Positions 35,704-44,380 of a DNA stretch of 64,000 nucleotides are shown in pieces (the first letter of the stretch is position 1; each line of letters begins with the position of its first letter). The notes under the pieces are model-generated. The model searched no databases. It was given only the letters and a program-made list of their open reading frames with translations, and was not told where the DNA came from. This DNA comes from Saprospiraceae bacterium. GTDB lineage: Bacteria > Bacteroidota > Bacteroidia > Chitinophagales > Saprospiraceae. Position numbers and translations under genes: made by a program. Where the stretch lies: the NCBI GenBank assembly GCA_016714085.1, contig JADJNW010000001.1:992001-1056000 (forward strand), in the 5' to 3' direction.

Positions 35704-38151
35704 TTATTCCGTTCTCAAACTTTCCACCGGATTGGTAGCAGCTGCCCTGAGCGCCTGCGAAGCAACCGTCAGCAATGCAATCGCTAATGCTGCAACTCCC
35801 GCCAACACAAATACCCACCATTGAATATCAATCCGATAAGCAAAAGTATCCAACCAATTATTCATCAGATACCAGGCCACAGGAACCGCGAGTACAATGG
35901 CGACCGCCACGAGTTTTAGAAAATCCCTGGAAATGAGCCGAACGATATTCAAACCAGAAGCGCCCAAGATTTTGCGAATGCCAATTTCTTTGGTGCGTTG
36001 CAATACGCTATAAGATGCCAGCCCCAGCAAGCCAAGACAAGCAATCAAAATAGCCAGCATCGAAAAACTACTGAAAACGCGGCTGAATTGAATATCCGAC
36101 TGGTATTGTTTATTGAAAAATTCATCCAAAAAGAAGTAATCAAAAGGCGTTTGCGGGAAAGTGCTACGCCAGGTTTGTTCGATTTGCGCTGTTACGTTGC
36201 GTATATTAGGCGATTGTACTTTCAAGGAATAAAAGCTTGCCGCGGTAGGACGCAATAAGATCAAAATAGGATTATGCGCTTTTTGCAAACCTTGATGATG
36301 GAAATCTTTTACCACACCAATGATCTCTAAAGTATCGCTTCTACCGCGCACAACGCGTTGACCAATAGCGGCTTCCGGGCTTTCGATGCCCAACTGCTTT
36401 ACTGAAGTTTCATTCAAAATCGCTGTCCGATCATCGCTGCCAAATTCTTTGGAAAAATTACGACCAGCCGCCATTTTCATCTCATACGCCTCCAAAAAAT
36501 CATAATCAATCCCCAGATGGTAATGCGTAAGCGAAATTTCTTCCCCTTTATTCTTCCAACGAATGGGTCCCGTCCAATAAATCTCATCGCCCGCCACCGA
36601 AGTGGAAGCCGTCACACTTTTCACGCCAGGCACGTGCAGCCACTCTTCTTTCAAATGATTGAACTGCCCTTGATAAATCGAATCTGGGATATTGCCACTG
36701 GGCCCTTCCACCACAAGGGTTTGCTCGATATTTGCACCCAAATCCTGATTCCGCATATAATCCAATTGCTGCGAAATGATAATCGTACCCACAATCAGCA
36801 CGATAGACGCTACGAACTGCGCAACCACCAAACCCTTGCGCAGCAACTGTCCGCCGCCAGCGCTGGCTTTTTCATTGCGCATAGCGGTGATAGGCTTGAA
36901 AGAAGACAATACAAATGCCGGATACAAGCCTGCAATTAATGTCCCCAACAAGAAAACTGCTACCGTGCCCAACCAAAAACTCGGCTGTTGGAATAAATCC
37001 ATGCCAATTTCCTTGCCCGTAAACTGCTGCAAAGCAGGCATCAACGATACCACCGCACCCAAAGCCAGCACAAACGCAGCGCCATTGAGCAGGAAGGATT
37101 CCATCAAAAATTGACCGATCAACTGACCGCGCATAGCCCCCAGGGTTTTGCGTACGCCTACCTCTTGCGAGCGTTCGATGGCACGAGCCGTAGCGAGATT
37201 GATATAATTGACCCAAGCAATGCCGAGAATCGCAAAAGCAATGAGGAGCAAAAACGATACGGCCTTGCCATTACCATTCACTTCGGCTTCCTGATTGATA
37301 TTGGAATACAAATAAATTTCTTTCAGAGGTTGCAATTCCAGCTCATTCCAGCGCGTACCGGGGATAATCCAATCCTTATTGTACTGCTCCCACATGGCAG
37401 GAAATTTCGCCTGCAATGCTTGCAAATTTGTACCCGGCTTCACTTCGATGAAACTGTAAAAATCATACCAACCCCAACTTGTTTCGAGCGCGTCGGGGTT
37501 TTCTGGATCTGCTTGAGCTACCAGGCTTTTGAATGTATTCCAGGAAATTAAATAATCAACTATTAAATGCGAATTGGCAGGATAATCCTTAAAAATGCCA
37601 CTAATCTTTATCGGTCGGTCGCCTGCGAAATTGCGCAGCACAAGCGTCTTATCAATAGGGTCTTCCGCACCAAAATACTTTTGGGCAAAAGTTTCCGACA
37701 CAATCATTGCATCCACATCATTCAGCGCCGTAGCCGGATCGCCTTTAGTCAGTTGTAAATCAAACATTTGCAAGAAGGCAGGGTCTGCAAAATACCCTTT
37801 CTTCTCTTCGAAAAAAGTATTGTTTTGCGTATTCACAAAAACACCCTCGGCATCGATCAGGCGGCAGCCATTCACCACTTCGGGGAAATCTTTAATCATC
37901 GTAGGCACAATGGCAGGATACGACGTTGCCGATTCCCAAGCCAGCTTACCATCTTGATAAGAATTTAATTGTAAGCGATAAATATGATCTGCTTTTTTAT
38001 GAAAACCATCATAACTAAACTCATAATTTACATATTGTAATAACAGCAAGCAACAAATCATGCCAATGGCGAGTCCCGCCACATTCAAAAGGCTGTAAGC
38101 ACGGCGCTTGGTGATATTGCGGAAAGCAATTTTAAAGTAATTCTGCAGCAT
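35704..38151 (-). CDS. FtsX/MacB-type ABC transporter permease P9 (head of the P9-P5 run)
   Basis: Intact 815-residue permease. I start at MLQNYFKIAFRNITKRR (ATG 38151), which aligns with the paralogues; 23 upstream in-frame residues are not conserved. First periplasmic motif ADPAFLQMFDL with LTKGD; coupling motifs QEVGVRKTLGAM and KEIGIRKILGAS; tail NPVESLRTE. It is the first gene of the run P9-P8-P7-P6-P5. About 145 bp upstream it has the 56-bp element also present before P4. The TTTGGCACGATGTT stretch downstream of that element matches P4, although the -7 box itself is degenerate here (TGAATTTG). Confidence 0.88.
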   Translation of the reverse strand: MLQNYFKIAFRNITKRRAYSLLNVAGLAIGMICCLLLLQYVNYEFSYDGFHKKADHIYRLQLNSYQDGKLAWESATSYPAIVPTMIKDFPEVVNGCRLIDAEGVFVNTQNNTFFEEKKGYFADPAFLQMFDLQLTKGDPATALNDVDAMIVSETFAQKYFGAEDPIDKTLVLRNFAGDRPIKISGIFKDYPANSHLIVDYLISWNTFKSLVAQADPENPDALETSWGWYDFYSFIEVKPGTNLQALQAKFPAMWEQYNKDWIIPGTRWNELELQPLKEIYLYSNINQEAEVNGNGKAVSFLLLIAFAILGIAWVNYINLATARAIERSQEVGVRKTLGAMRGQLIGQFLMESFLLNGAAFVLALGAVVSLMPALQQFTGKEIGMDLFQQPSFWLGTVAVFLLGTLIAGLYPAFVLSSFKPITAMRNEKASAGGGQLLRKGLVVAQFVASIVLIVGTIIISQQLDYMRNQDLGANIEQTLVVEGPSGNIPDSIYQGQFNHLKEEWLHVPGVKSVTASTSVAGDEIYWTGPIRWKNKGEEISLTHYHLGIDYDFLEAYEMKMAAGRNFSKEFGSDDRTAILNETSVKQLGIESPEAAIGQRVVRGRSDTLEIIGVVKDFHHQGLQKAHNPILILLRPTAASFYSLKVQSPNIRNVTAQIEQTWRSTFPQTPFDYFFLDEFFNKQYQSDIQFSRVFSSFSMLAILIACLGLLGLASYSVLQRTKEIGIRKILGASGLNIVRLISRDFLKLVAVAIVLAVPVAWYLMNNWLDTFAYRIDIQWWVFVLAGVAALAIALLTVASQALRAAATNPVESLRTE

Positions 38152-38295
38152 AATATTATATTTTAAGTCGGATGAAATCAAATCTGCGCGATCGCCTCTT
38201 AGGGCATTCGTGATAAGCATACCTTCCCCATCGGAACGAACAATAACATCGTGCCAAATTCATAATTACTTCATAATCAACAATCAATCATCGAT

Positions 38296-38351
38296 TATCA
38301 ATAAAATACTGTTCGCTTTTGATACAATGATTGTGCGGAATGTGGACAGTG
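38296..38351 (-). promoter_or_regulatory. 56-bp conserved upstream element, copy at P9
   Basis: Differs from 22399-22454 at one base (G for A near the right end), with similarity dropping sharply beyond GGACAGTG. Same symmetric half-sites around ACAATGATTGT. Confidence 0.65.
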
Positions 38352-38363
38352 TGTTCTCTCCCC

Positions 38364-38495
38364 TTAAGCCATTACCATTTTAAAGTCGAGATTCTTATTT
38401 AATTGTTCCAATTCATCGGGTGTTTTAAGCAATTGATCATTGATAATTTCCCATTGGGATGCCTTTGGCAAACCATTGACCATTTTGCAAAACAT
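38364..38495 (-). CDS. Possible 43-residue protein or gene fragment
   Basis: ATG at 38495 to TAA at 38364 encodes a 43-residue peptide with protein-like composition (LPKASQWEIINDQ, then KTPDELEQLNKNLD). It has an amphipathic C-terminal half and no signal sequence. A stop lies two codons upstream of the ATG. It sits between the P9 control element and lipoprotein copy B, otherwise a gene-free stretch of about 400 bp. It may be the tail of a lost gene. I recognise no family. Confidence 0.3.
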   Translation of the reverse strand: MFCKMVNGLPKASQWEIINDQLLKTPDELEQLNKNLDFKMVMA

Positions 38496-38560
38496 TAAAG
38501 ATCAGTAGCTTATTCTAAATAAAAGTTATAGTTATTTTAGAACAAGCACTTACTTACTTA

Positions 38561-39117
38561 CTATTTTATAACTACATTAAACGTTTGCTCGGCATCGGTT
38601 TCGCCTGTATTACAAGCATTTGCAGCATCTTTATCCGGCTCGTGTTTGAGGCTTATTTTCAAAGTGCCATTCCCTGCTGCTCCTGTTTTTAAGGTGCTTA
38701 CCAAACCCAGTGGTTTTCCATTCTCATCCATATCCTGGATGGTGGGACTTGGCATTGCGCCGGAGCCAACTAAACAAACAAGATGCTCCGCATTTTCTTC
38801 TTCTACTTCTTCGGTGATATTCTCTACAGGATTTTTTGATTCATCCAGAAAAGATACAGATAAAGCGTAATCTGTATTAGCATCTAATTCAATGTTTTGT
38901 ATAACCGGAGGATTGCCACCATCACCATCAAGGTCTTTAGCACTAGCTACAATAGGGACACCGCCACCCGTGGGCGCGAAGGTCAGAATAATGCTTGTAA
39001 TTAATTCCTGCTCGTTATCCGGCCATTATCATCGTCTTTATCGCAGCCTGTTATGAAAATAAAAGCTGGCAAAAAGACAAAAAGCATAGCCTGCAACTTG
39101 AGATGCTTGATCTTCAT
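38561..39117 (-). CDS. TonB-receptor-associated lipoprotein, copy B, one frameshift
   Basis: Paralogue of the gene at 11696-12253. Same basic start and lipobox (IFITGC), acidic linker, ILTFAPTGGG and KDLDGDGG motifs. The frame breaks at 39021-39022: copy A has GGCCCGGAT in the coding strand, this copy GGCCGGAT, one C short. With it restored the gene has 186 codons including the stop, as in copy A, and CAA stands where copy A has TAA. The segment after EHL (VCLVGSGAMPSPTIQDMDE) differs strongly from copy A. It follows the TonB receptor by 46 bp on the same strand, so the two are almost certainly co-transcribed and the protein probably acts with the receptor at the outer membrane. Confidence 0.78.
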
Positions 39118-39153
39118 GTTGTTGAAAAATTTAAAATTTAAATAATTGATATT
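38561..39153 (-). repeat. Duplicated lipoprotein block, copy B
   Basis: Inverted partner of 11648-12253. The similarity includes the AT-rich leader (ATATCTAATTAAATATC...TTTTTCAACAACATG) and ends at the gene's stop codon. Confidence 0.8.
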
Positions 39154-39163
39154 TAATTAGATA

Positions 39164-41496
39164 TTACTTCACTCCAAATGGAATCTTTATACGTAATGAA
39201 ATATTTCTACCGAGTTCATCCGTGAAATATCGAAAGCGATTTAAATATTCCCGATAACTTTCATCGAATACATTCAAAATGCTCAAACCCGCTTCAATAG
39301 GCTGTTTTTTCAAATAAAAAGTAGCCCCGGCCTCCAGATCAAATCGCGTGTAGCCCGACGGCGCGGGGGCGTAGTCGGTATCTGCGGGCACACGATTTTG
39401 CTTCAAAACATTCGTCATCGTGAAGCGAATAAAAGGCGCTTCTTTGTTCGTGTTTTTATTGTTAAAACTATATTTCAATCCATGCTGAAAACGATCAGCC
39501 GGCATAAAAACTAAATAATCATCCAATGTTCGATTCCAGGAACGAAGTAGCGAAATGCCCGATTCTATTGTCCAATCCGGGATAAACTCATAATCCAATC
39601 CCCAATCCAATCCCATAATTCTCGCATCCGCCTGACGGTAATCGAATGCCGGAAACGCGCCGCGAATGGTCAATTGTGGCTGTTCGCGCGGATTCAAATA
39701 AATAAAATCTTGAATATTATTATAATATAAATTTAAGCTGATATTAAAATTCTTTTTATTATCCAATTCCGCCGTAAGGCTTGTATTTATTGCTCTTTCA
39801 GTCTTTAAATTCGGATCGCCTTTTTCATAAGAAGCAGAACCATGATGCACCCCATCACTATATAATTCGCTTACATTCGGCGCGCGCCAGGCCGTACCCA
39901 TATTCAATCTTAAAATCACCAACTTCGGAAGCTTATAAATCGCGCCGAAAGTGCCGGAAACATTGCTAAAGTCAAGGTCTTGCCCAATCGTGTCGCGCCC
40001 TTGCTGCCCCACCGACATCCAGCGATAATCATACCGAATGCCTGCTTCCAACTCCAACGGAAATGGATAATTTTTCCAACGCTCGATCCAGAAAGCACTT
40101 GCGTTATAACTATCGTAATTCGGAATTAAAGCACCCCTGTCGGTCGTATTTTTTTGATACATAAAATCGACACCAAAATCTCCGCGAAGATTCAGAAAAG
40201 GCTTGTGTTCCCATATTAAATCGGCTGTATGCGTAGTAAGCTCAAATTCAATGCTTGGCATCGTAATTTCTTCCGAAAGTTCATTAAATTGCTTGTGCGC
40301 GTCAAACTCCTGGCGGCGATTGAATTGGCGGGCATATTGGAAGTTTAATTTTCCAATCTCACCCGTTTGCAAAGAAGAACTCAACTTGAACAGTTCATGC
40401 GAAATGCGCTGCTGCGGCCTGCCGATTTCGTAAGAAAATTCGCCGTCGTCGAGTGGTCGCTCTCGTTCAATGGCATTTTGTAAGTCGGTCAGGTTGCCAA
40501 TATGCGATCCTCTGAAAATGCCTAATTTTGTATAAAACCTTGAATAAAAGGCTTCTACATCGAATTTATCTCGTTTCAATCCTGTTGCCCAGGAAAAATT
40601 ATATTCTTGCACCCCAGTATTTTCTAAAAATAATTAGGTGTTTGTAAATTGCCGCCTTTTTTCAAAGTACCCTGAATGCGCCCGCTTAAAGGCAGTTTTC
40701 CTCCCAGATTACCTTGCAACATTCCAGAAGCGACGCCCGTTCGCCCATTGCTAAATCCCTGAAGATTGAACTCTCCACCGATTCCTTTTTGCGTTGGCAA
40801 TGCTCTTGGTTCTACCAAAATCACACCACCGATCGCATCTGCGCCATAGCGCACGCCAGAAGCACCTTTAATTACGTTGACCTTATCCGCGATAAACGGG
40901 TCAATTTCAGGAGCGTGCTCTGAGCCCCACTGCTGTCCTTCCTGCCGAACGCCATTATTTAAAATGAGGATTCGGCTGCTGTGCAAACCCTGAATCACAG
41001 GTTTAACAATCGAAGCGCCTGTATTTAAGGTGGTTACGCCTGGTAATTTTTTTAAAGATTCGCCCAGCGGCAAACCTTGCGTGGCAGCTAATGCTGCTCC
41101 TGAAAGCTCATTCGTTGCCTGGGTGTTTTGCAATTGTATCGCTTCGCCTGTCACCAATACATCTTTCAAAAGGATAGATTCTTCGATCAATTCAAAATCC
41201 TTGACAATACTGCTTTGCAGATGAAGGGTATGCTCTAAATGATCGCAACCTATGCGCGTACACACAACGGTGTATTCGCCTTCGCATAAGTTTTCAATTT
41301 TGTAGCGGCCATTTTCATCGGCTACCGCACCGATATTGATTCCTTTAATTGCTACGTTAGCGAATGCCATTGGCGCTCCCGTCTTGGCATTGAGCACTTT
41401 GCCACTGATAGATAAAGTACAGTTTTGCCCCTGCGCAAGCGTGGACACAGAGGATACTGCAAATAATAACCAAATCAAGCTCAAAATTCCTTTCAT
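39164..41496 (-). CDS. TonB-dependent receptor with carboxypeptidase-like N-terminal domain, one frameshift
   Basis: An outer-membrane receptor of about 777 codons. Order: signal peptide ending near TLAQGQN; a carboxypeptidase-regulatory-like domain (ISGKVLNAKTGAPMAFANV, ~30-110); the plug (LKDVLVTGEAIQ, GESLKKLPGV, EGQQWGSEHAPEIDPF, VNVIKGASGVRYGADAIGG); then the beta-barrel ending RNISLRIKIPFGVK. The frame breaks at the A-run 40626-40630 (plus strand); one extra base joins QTPNYF to LENTGVQEYNF. The EGQQWGSEHAPE plug segment occurs in receptors linked to metal or haem import. With the divergent Fur-type regulator and the lipoprotein downstream, metal uptake (zinc or iron) is the best guess. 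The substrate is not proven by sequence. Confidence 0.85.
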
Positions 41497-41528
41497 AGCA
41501 TTAAATCAACACCGCTATTTGAATCATT

Positions 41529-41565
41529 GTTGCAAAAATAATAAAAAATTGCAACTCTGTTGCAT
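41529..41565. promoter_or_regulatory. Candidate Fur/Zur operator over the receptor promoter
   Basis: Three half-sites: GTTGCAA (41529-41535), TTGCAAC (41549-41555) and GTTGCAT (41559-41565). The first pair is a perfect 7-bp inverted repeat spaced by 13; the second pair is TGCAAC-TCT-GTTGCA, spaced by 3. On the minus strand TATTTTTG (41540-41533), the receptor's -7 box, overlaps the first half-site, so binding would block receptor transcription. Confidence 0.6.
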
Positions 41566-41633
41566 AAAACTGTAACTTTATGCTGTTAATGGTGTTAAAA
41601 TTTAGACAAGGATTTGGATGACTTTTATTCCAA

Positions 41634-41665
41634 TTGGCGTTCCTGACAGGAAAGTCCTATTTTTG
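41634..41665 (+). promoter_or_regulatory. Predicted promoter of the Fur-family gene
   Basis: TTG at 41634-41636, a 21-nt spacer, then TATTTTTG at 41658-41665 (exact TAnnTTTG). The start codon at 41685 is 20 nt on. AGGAGGG at 41677-41683 sits unusually close to the ATG. Confidence 0.5.
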
Positions 41666-41684
41666 CAAAAAATTCCAGGAGGGT

Positions 41685-42101
41685 ATGAACAGAAGCATTG
41701 AACAATTATTGGAAGCGCATAGCTTGCGCAAAACGACGGTCAGAAATCAAGTGTTGGATATTTTTCTAAAGGCGAAAGAAGCCTTGGCGCATAGCGATAT
41801 TGAAAGCCATTTCGAGCAAGTGGATCGGATTACTTTGTATCGAACGCTGAAAACATTTGAAGATAAAGGATTGATTCACAAAGCAATAGATGGAAGTGAT
41901 AAGCCCAAATACGCGCTTTGCAACAGCGGCTGCGACGAGCACGAGCATTTTGATCATCATGCGCATTTTCATTGCGATGACTGTGGCAAAACTTACTGTT
42001 TGGACGAAGTCGAAGCGCCTACAATCACCGCCCCTGCCGGGTTTCAGGTAGCGAGTACGCACCTTGTCGTCACTGGCAAATGCGAGCAATGCGTGGCTTA
42101 A
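41685..42101 (+). CDS. Fur-family metalloregulator (Zur-like)
   Basis: A 138-residue repressor of the Fur superfamily. The winged helix occupies ~1-80, with TTVRNQVLDIF and the recognition helix DRITLYRTLKTFEDKG. The dimerisation domain has two structural zinc pairs, C97/C100 (CDDC) and C133/C136 (CEQC), and a histidine-rich regulatory stretch HEHFDHHAHFH (85-96). The histidine richness and partner receptor favour zinc or iron sensing; peroxide sensing is less likely. I start at MNRSIEQLL, preceded by AGGAGGG; a longer frame from 41634 overlaps the predicted promoter. Divergent from the TonB receptor across a 188-bp region with candidate operators. It is followed after 10 bp by a small lipoprotein gene. 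Confidence 0.88.
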   Translation: MNRSIEQLLEAHSLRKTTVRNQVLDIFLKAKEALAHSDIESHFEQVDRITLYRTLKTFEDKGLIHKAIDGSDKPKYALCNSGCDEHEHFDHHAHFHCDDCGKTYCLDEVEAPTITAPAGFQVASTHLVVTGKCEQCVA

Positions 42102-42111
42102 TTTCTTGAAT

Positions 42112-42477
42112 ATGCGATATAGTTTTGTTATCATCCTTACGATTCTAATGGCCTGTGGAACTTCCAGGAAAGCGCTGGAAGCGGAGGAACTTCAAGAACA
42201 AATTTTGATAATTCAAAAAGTGATAAAGCCTGATTTTGAGCAATTAATACAGATAAAAAATAGCATTAATGTGCAGGGCAGGGCACTGACATCAAAAGAA
42301 ATAGACTTTGTAAAACAAGTAGAAGCAATCGAATCGAGTTACGTTTTCTGGAAAGAAAAATATCTGAAGAATCCAAAAACATTGTCGCAGCAACGCAAAT
42401 CCCGGGATAGCCTCATTGGAATCAAGCAAAAAATAGAATCGACCTTGCAAATGGCAAGAACAAATGAAGATAAATAA
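42112..42477 (+). CDS. Small putative lipoprotein
   Basis: A 121-residue protein with a short signal and lipobox (LTILMAC, Cys at 16), followed by a charged, probably alpha-helical body (EAEELQEQILIIQKVI, then KQKIESTLQMAR) that could form a coiled coil. No family recognised. ATG 42112 is chosen because it gives the signal peptide. It lies 10 bp after the Fur-family gene on the same strand and is probably co-transcribed with it. Confidence 0.6.
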   Translation: MRYSFVIILTILMACGTSRKALEAEELQEQILIIQKVIKPDFEQLIQIKNSINVQGRALTSKEIDFVKQVEAIESSYVFWKEKYLKNPKTLSQQRKSRDSLIGIKQKIESTLQMARTNEDK

Positions 42478-42506
42478 TAAATTACAATTTTTTGGTTACC
42501 AATCTG

Positions 42507-43847
42507 TTACCTAACTAATCCGCCTACCAATCTAATCAAATCTGTTTCGGTTGTTTTCAAATTATAGATGGCATTCAGACGCGATTGCACCGCGCTGATG
42601 TAAGATAGTTGCACCACGCGATAATCAAAAACATTGATCAAACCAGCTTCAAAACGATCTCCGGCTATCGTAAGGCTGCGCTGAGCGTTGGTTACCAATT
42701 GATTAGTCACTTCCACGAGCTGGCGCTGGTTGTTGAATGTGGCGTAGGTTGTTTCTAATTGCCCATTCAAATTGCGTTTTTGATCTTCGATATTGAGTTG
42801 GGCAGTAATTTCCTGGATTCTGGCATTCTGAATATTGCGTTTGCGAACGCCCCAGTCAAAAACATTATATACCAAAGAAACGCCGAGGGTCGTGTTGAGG
42901 GCATTGGTACGTACATTGCTAAAGTCGCGCTCTTCCCCGGAAATATTGACTTGCCTGGAAATAATATTGTAGTTGATATTATCGGTGACGCCCAGTCGAA
43001 GGTTCACTTGTGGCTTCTGAGCCGTCTCCTGAATTCTTGTGCCAATGGCAGCAATTTCGCGGGTTACAAAGAGATTTTGCAAAACGCGATTGCTCACTAA
43101 CATTCGATTTTTTAAATCTTCCAAAGTGTAATCCTCCACTGCAAACTGCAACTGGTCTGTAAGTTGATATGTTGTTCCTAATGCATCCACGCCCATCGCG
43201 TTATTGAGATTGCGAATCGCATTTTCAAAAGTATTTTTTTGAATCAGAAAACTGGTGGAGTCATTTAAATAAGCATCCTGGGATTGCAATACGTCAAAAG
43301 AGGCAGCCTGCCCAAATTCCACGCGTACCCGCGCATACTCAAGCCGATCGCGGGAGAGATTGAGCACTTCTTCGCGCAAGCGCAGTTGTTCTTGTTGCAC
43401 CAGCGCCTGATAGTAAGCCAGAATAATATTTTGAATGGTATTTTCTACACCAATTTGCACGTTTCCCTGTGCAATTTGCTGCAATTGTTCGAGTTGTTGC
43501 TTGCTCAGGCGAATGCGCGAACCATTATAAAGCGTCCAGGTCAATTCAGCGCCAGGCACAATCCCTGAACTCAGCGAAGTATTCTCCGGGAAAAAGCTGG
43601 CGGGGTTATTCGATTTGACGAAGTTATTGTTCCAGTTGAGCGTAGCGTTGATATTCGGGTAGCGCCCGGCGATGCTCCAATCGTTGCTGTTTTGGGCGAT
43701 TTCGAGATTGCGTTCGGCGATTTGAATTTGATAATTATTTTTCAAGCCGATTTCGATTGCCTGCTGCAGGTTAAGCGCTTCCTGGCTGTACCCAAATATT
43801 ATAAAGAATAAAAGAAAAACATTTAGTGAATATAATTTCTTTATCAT
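42507..43847 (-). CDS. TolC-family outer membrane efflux protein
   Basis: A 446-residue outer-membrane channel subunit. Signal peptide (FLLFFIIFGYSQ), then two homologous alpha-barrel/beta-barrel halves typical of OEP proteins: LQQAIEIGLKNNYQIQIAERNLEIAQ opens the first (shown in part), with PGAELTWTLYNGSR as an outer-membrane strand pair; LGVSLVYNVFDWGVRKRNIQNA is the matching strand in the second half. A trimer would join an inner-membrane pump across the periplasm. The nearest adaptor and pump genes are the RND pair at 53.8-58.1 kb, which has no TolC gene beside it; the FtsX/MacB permeases are another possible partner. Convergent with the small lipoprotein gene. Confidence 0.88.
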   Translation of the reverse strand: MIKKLYSLNVFLLFFIIFGYSQEALNLQQAIEIGLKNNYQIQIAERNLEIAQNSNDWSIAGRYPNINATLNWNNNFVKSNNPASFFPENTSLSSGIVPGAELTWTLYNGSRIRLSKQQLEQLQQIAQGNVQIGVENTIQNIILAYYQALVQQEQLRLREEVLNLSRDRLEYARVRVEFGQAASFDVLQSQDAYLNDSTSFLIQKNTFENAIRNLNNAMGVDALGTTYQLTDQLQFAVEDYTLEDLKNRMLVSNRVLQNLFVTREIAAIGTRIQETAQKPQVNLRLGVTDNINYNIISRQVNISGEERDFSNVRTNALNTTLGVSLVYNVFDWGVRKRNIQNARIQEITAQLNIEDQKRNLNGQLETTYATFNNQRQLVEVTNQLVTNAQRSLTIAGDRFEAGLINVFDYRVVQLSYISAVQSRLNAIYNLKTTETDLIRLVGGLVR

Positions 43848-43864
43848 AACGGACTAAATATGTT

Positions 43865-44368
43865 TTATTCGGTAGAAAAAAAGCGCCTTTCAAAGGCAAA
43901 TCGTTTGGAAAAAAAGTTATAAATAAATACCAATCCCATTGTAAAGATTTTCATAATATAAGGATAGGCGGCGAAGAACGGAATTTGTACAAACAGATAA
44001 GTCAATCCAGCGCTCAAGGCCATACCGACCAGCGACACCAGAATGTACAAGGCTATCGTTGCATTTGCCGATCGTTTCGTCTCAAAAATAAATCGCTTAT
44101 GCAATGTAAAATTGAACAAAATGCCACTTGCATAGGCAATCATTTCGGAGATTATAATCCTTGTTTTTTCAGTAGCTGACAGTGCAACAGAAGGGTCTAT
44201 TGCAAAGACCCAATAAACCATTATATTAAAAACGGCATAATTGACCAAGGATGCCAAAGCGCCTGCGACAGCAAACTTTGCAAACAAAACCCCGGTCTTT
44301 TTAATGCTTTCTCGGAAATGGCTCATGTGTTTGATAACAGTGTCCCGATAAATCTTGTGTTTAGACAA
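43865..44368 (-). CDS. GtrA-family membrane protein
   Basis: A 167-residue protein with four predicted membrane helices (~28-50, 68-90, 103-125 and 132-152) and the GtrA-type pattern KFAVAGALASLVNYAVF near the start and YNFFSKRFAFERR at the end. GtrA proteins help move undecaprenyl-linked sugars for O-antigen or polysaccharide modification. It lies 12 bp after the nucleotidase gene on the same strand. A second start (MSHFRES, residue 15) is possible. Confidence 0.8.
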   Translation of the reverse strand: MSKHKIYRDTVIKHMSHFRESIKKTGVLFAKFAVAGALASLVNYAVFNIMVYWVFAIDPSVALSATEKTRIIISEMIAYASGILFNFTLHKRFIFETKRSANATIALYILVSLVGMALSAGLTYLFVQIPFFAAYPYIMKIFTMGLVFIYNFFSKRFAFERRFFSTE

Positions 44369-44380
44369 TCAAGGCTTCGC

